Assembly: GCA_030426005.1 (NCBI GenBank) | Contig: JAUHZM010000148.1 | Location: 1 to 7,648, forward strand | Origin: Gammaproteobacteria bacterium | GTDB lineage: Bacteria > Pseudomonadota > Gammaproteobacteria > Arenicellales > Arenicellaceae | DNA length: 7,648 nt | Direction of reading: 5' to 3' | In this document: positions 6,472 through 7,648 of the stretch, one piece after another | Position numbering within the stretch: the stretch's first letter is position 1 | How the letters are laid out: the number at the start of each line of letters is the position of its first letter | The notes under the pieces: generated by a model | Told to the model about the DNA's origin: nothing | Database searches by the model: none | The model's input: only the letters and a program-made list of their open reading frames with translations | Program-made: the position numbers and the translations under genes

Positions 6472-6885
6472 TTATAAAGCAGCGCGAATCTTTTCCGCAG
6501 CGGCCTCCAAACTGGCCTGATCTGCTGGGGTCGATGCGTGTGAGCGAGCGGCCAGGATCGACCCAGGCAGAATATGAAAATGGATATGCGGTACCGTCTG
6601 ACCAGCAGCTTCACCATTAAGTTGGAACAAGGTGATACCATCGGCTTGCATGCCTTGTTTTACCGCATCGGCAATGCGTTTTACCTGTTTAATCAGGTTG
6701 GCTGCGCCGTCGTCGGATAGATCGTGCAGAGTCACTGCTTCTTCCTTAGGAATGACTAAGGTGTGGCCCGGGGCCTGCGGCATGATGTCCATAAAGGCCA
6801 ATGTTTGGTCGTCCTCATATACTTTGATACAGGGGATTTCGCCACGTAGAATTTTGGCGAAAATATTGTTGCTGTCGTAAGTCAT
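6472..6885 (-). CDS. HIT family protein (HINT-like nucleotide hydrolase)
   Basis: Histidine-triad proteins hydrolyse or transfer nucleoside monophosphates from substrates such as phosphoramidates. The 137-residue product begins with SNNIFAKILRGEIPCIKVYEDD, continues with AFMDIMPQAPGHTLVIPKE, and carries the signature GQTVPHIHFHILP with His100, His102 and His104. By family knowledge His102 is the nucleophile. The cysteines that bind zinc in some HINT proteins are absent near the N-terminus. I chose the ATG at 6885, because the family homology begins right there. The frame is open up to an ATG at 6954, but those 23 codons contain a good promoter match. The ribosome site before 6885 is weak. The gene is convergent with tadA (one base apart) and divergent from the flavin reductase gene. 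The physiological substrate cannot be predicted. Confidence 0.92.
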   Translation of the reverse strand: MTYDSNNIFAKILRGEIPCIKVYEDDQTLAFMDIMPQAPGHTLVIPKEEAVTLHDLSDDGAANLIKQVKRIADAVKQGMQADGITLFQLNGEAAGQTVPHIHFHILPGSILAARSHASTPADQASLEAAAEKIRAAL

Positions 6886-6918
6886 CCGATTGATACACAG
6901 TTGGTTAGTAGGGGACAA

Positions 6919-6947
6919 AACATAGCGAATTCGCAGAGCGGTTTCAA
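6919..6947 (-). promoter_or_regulatory. Candidate promoter of the HIT gene
   Basis: On the minus strand TTGAAA (6947-6942), a 17-base spacer and TATGTT (6924-6919) match the sigma-70 pattern. Transcription would start near 6912, leaving a leader of about 27 bases before the ATG at 6885. This also argues against the longer reading frame from 6954. Confidence 0.5.
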
Positions 6948-6964
6948 TCGCCATCGAAAAAGAC

Positions 6965-6970
6965 GATAAT
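6965..6970 (+). promoter_or_regulatory. Possible -10 box of the flavin reductase gene
   Basis: GATAAT on the plus strand matches the -10 consensus in five of six positions and lies 32 bases before the ATG at 7003. No good -35 is found at the right distance: the bases there (TTTCAA) are the complement of the HIT gene -35 box. If both promoters are real they overlap and may compete. Confidence 0.3.
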
Positions 6971-7002
6971 GGCGGCTATTCCAAGAGAGATTTCAAAAGT
7001 TA

Positions 7003-7488
7003 ATGACACAAATCAATCAGCATCGCTCACTGCGCGATGCCTTCGGCCAGTTTGCGACTGGCGTGACCGTGGTCACAACGCGCGGTCAACAAGGTCAGCC
7101 AATTGGTTTAACCGCGAACAGTTTTGCTTCCGTGTCGCTGGAGCCACCTATGGTGTCCTGGTGCGTCGATAAATCTTCCAATCGATTTCATGAATTTGAG
7201 CAGGCCGAATACTACACAATCAGTGTGTTGACGGCTGATCAACAAGCTATATCGAACCTGTTTGCAATGCGGAGCTGGGACGACACGGTGTTTGACGATA
7301 CTGAGTGGTTTTCTGGCCCAAACGAGGTGCCGCAGCTGCCAGACGTGAGCGCACGATTCCATTGTCAGACCACGCACCGATATGCCGGTGGCGATCATTT
7401 GATTATCGTCGGTACGGTGCTGGAATTCGAATCCACACCCAAAGCACCGTTATTATTCTTTCAGGGTGAATATAACGCCCTAAAATAG
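7003..7488 (+). CDS. Flavin reductase-like, FMN-binding protein
   Basis: The 161-residue protein belongs to the flavin reductase-like family (split-barrel FMN-binding fold), whose members reduce free flavin with NAD(P)H, often for a partner monooxygenase. Visible family features in order are LRDAFGQFATGVTVVTT (10-26), GLTANSFASVSLEPPMVSW (35-53), a Ser-Asn-Arg-Phe segment after the second strand, YYTISVLTADQQAISNLFA (70-88), the GDH motif at 130-132 in YAGGDHLIIVGTVLEF, and a terminal PLLFFQGEYNAL. The length is normal and the gene looks intact. The ATG at 7003 is the first in frame; an AAGAGAGA stretch lies 12 bases upstream, a little far for a ribosome site. No monooxygenase gene is adjacent in this window, so the partner and the preferred flavin or nicotinamide are unknown. 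It converges on the ccmI-like gene, with 28 bases between the stops. Confidence 0.9.
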   Translation: MTQINQHRSLRDAFGQFATGVTVVTTRGQQGQPIGLTANSFASVSLEPPMVSWCVDKSSNRFHEFEQAEYYTISVLTADQQAISNLFAMRSWDDTVFDDTEWFSGPNEVPQLPDVSARFHCQTTHRYAGGDHLIIVGTVLEFESTPKAPLLFFQGEYNALK

Positions 7489-7516
7489 GAGCAACGGTCT
7501 GGCCGAGGTATGGGCT

Positions 7517-7648
7517 TTATTCCACGACCTCGTTAATCGTTAAATCGATGCGTTCTGCATGAGTATTGGAGACCGACTGCGCTTCAGATTGTAGATCTCC
7601 GGCTGACGCGATGGGTTGGCCAGACTTGGAGATTCGAGCGCGGACGAC
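7517..7648 (-). CDS. ccmI: C-terminal end of a CcmI/CycH-like cytochrome c biogenesis protein (partial)
   Basis: The minus-strand frame is open from the window edge (7648) to a TAA at 7517-7519, giving 43 residues. The segment VVRARISKSGQPIASAGDLQ, followed by a short tail ending in IDLTINEVVE, resembles the C-terminal domain of CcmI/CycH proteins, where an ARISKSG...GDLQG pattern is typical. CcmI is a membrane-anchored TPR protein that presents apocytochrome c to the heme-ligation complex in the periplasm. Most of the protein, including the membrane and TPR parts, lies outside the window, so the call rests on this short match. The rest of a ccm operon would be expected beyond the right edge. 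Confidence 0.68.
   Translation of the reverse strand, partial: VVRARISKSGQPIASAGDLQSEAQSVSNTHAERIDLTINEVVE

Noticed and set aside
6886..6954. A 23-codon N-terminal extension of the HIT protein
   Set aside because: It contains the best promoter match for the gene, and homology starts at the later ATG.
7504..7532. CGAGGT/ACCTCG inverted repeat between the flavin reductase and ccmI-like genes
   Set aside because: The stem is six pairs with a 17-base loop, half of it lies in the coding end of the ccmI-like gene, and there is no T run, so a bidirectional terminator is not supported.

Overview
This window reads as ordinary chromosomal DNA from a gammaproteobacterium of roughly even base composition. 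Seven genes are complete and two run off the edges. The combination of ImuA/ImuB, PEP synthase with its divergent regulator, TadA, and a CcmI-like cytochrome c assembly protein fits free-living, respiring Proteobacteria. I cannot name a genus. There are no rRNA or tRNA genes, insertion sequences, CRISPR arrays or other signs of recent transfer. No gap without a gene exceeds about 260 bases.

Left part (1-1824, minus strand): an SOS-mutagenesis pair, imuA followed by imuB, with imuB cut by the window edge. In Proteobacteria these proteins work with the error-prone polymerase DnaE2, whose gene would be expected beyond position 1. The imuA stop and the imuB start lie in the same reading frame, only two codons apart. 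A good sigma-70-like promoter sits almost on the imuA ATG.

Middle (1868-6470): a small two-CBS-domain protein lies downstream of ppsA (PEP synthase) on the minus strand. Between the two genes are a terminator-like hairpin with a T run and a second hairpin. Divergent to ppsA is ppsR, whose product inactivates and reactivates PEP synthase by reversible threonine phosphorylation. The enzyme and its regulator therefore share a 138-bp control region containing short repeats. ppsR overlaps tadA (tRNA adenosine deaminase) by four bases.

Right part (6472-7648): a HIT-family nucleotide hydrolase faces tadA with one base between the stop codons. A flavin reductase-like gene is divergent from the HIT gene. 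The right edge holds the last 43 codons of a CcmI/CycH-like cytochrome c biogenesis gene on the minus strand.

I did not find a convincing undescribed system. The points most worth checking are the in-frame imuA/imuB junction, the possible leaderless imuA transcript with an operator-like repeat and no classical LexA box, the AT-rich inverted repeat upstream of it, the non-ATG start of ppsA, and the CBS protein beside the PEP synthase genes.
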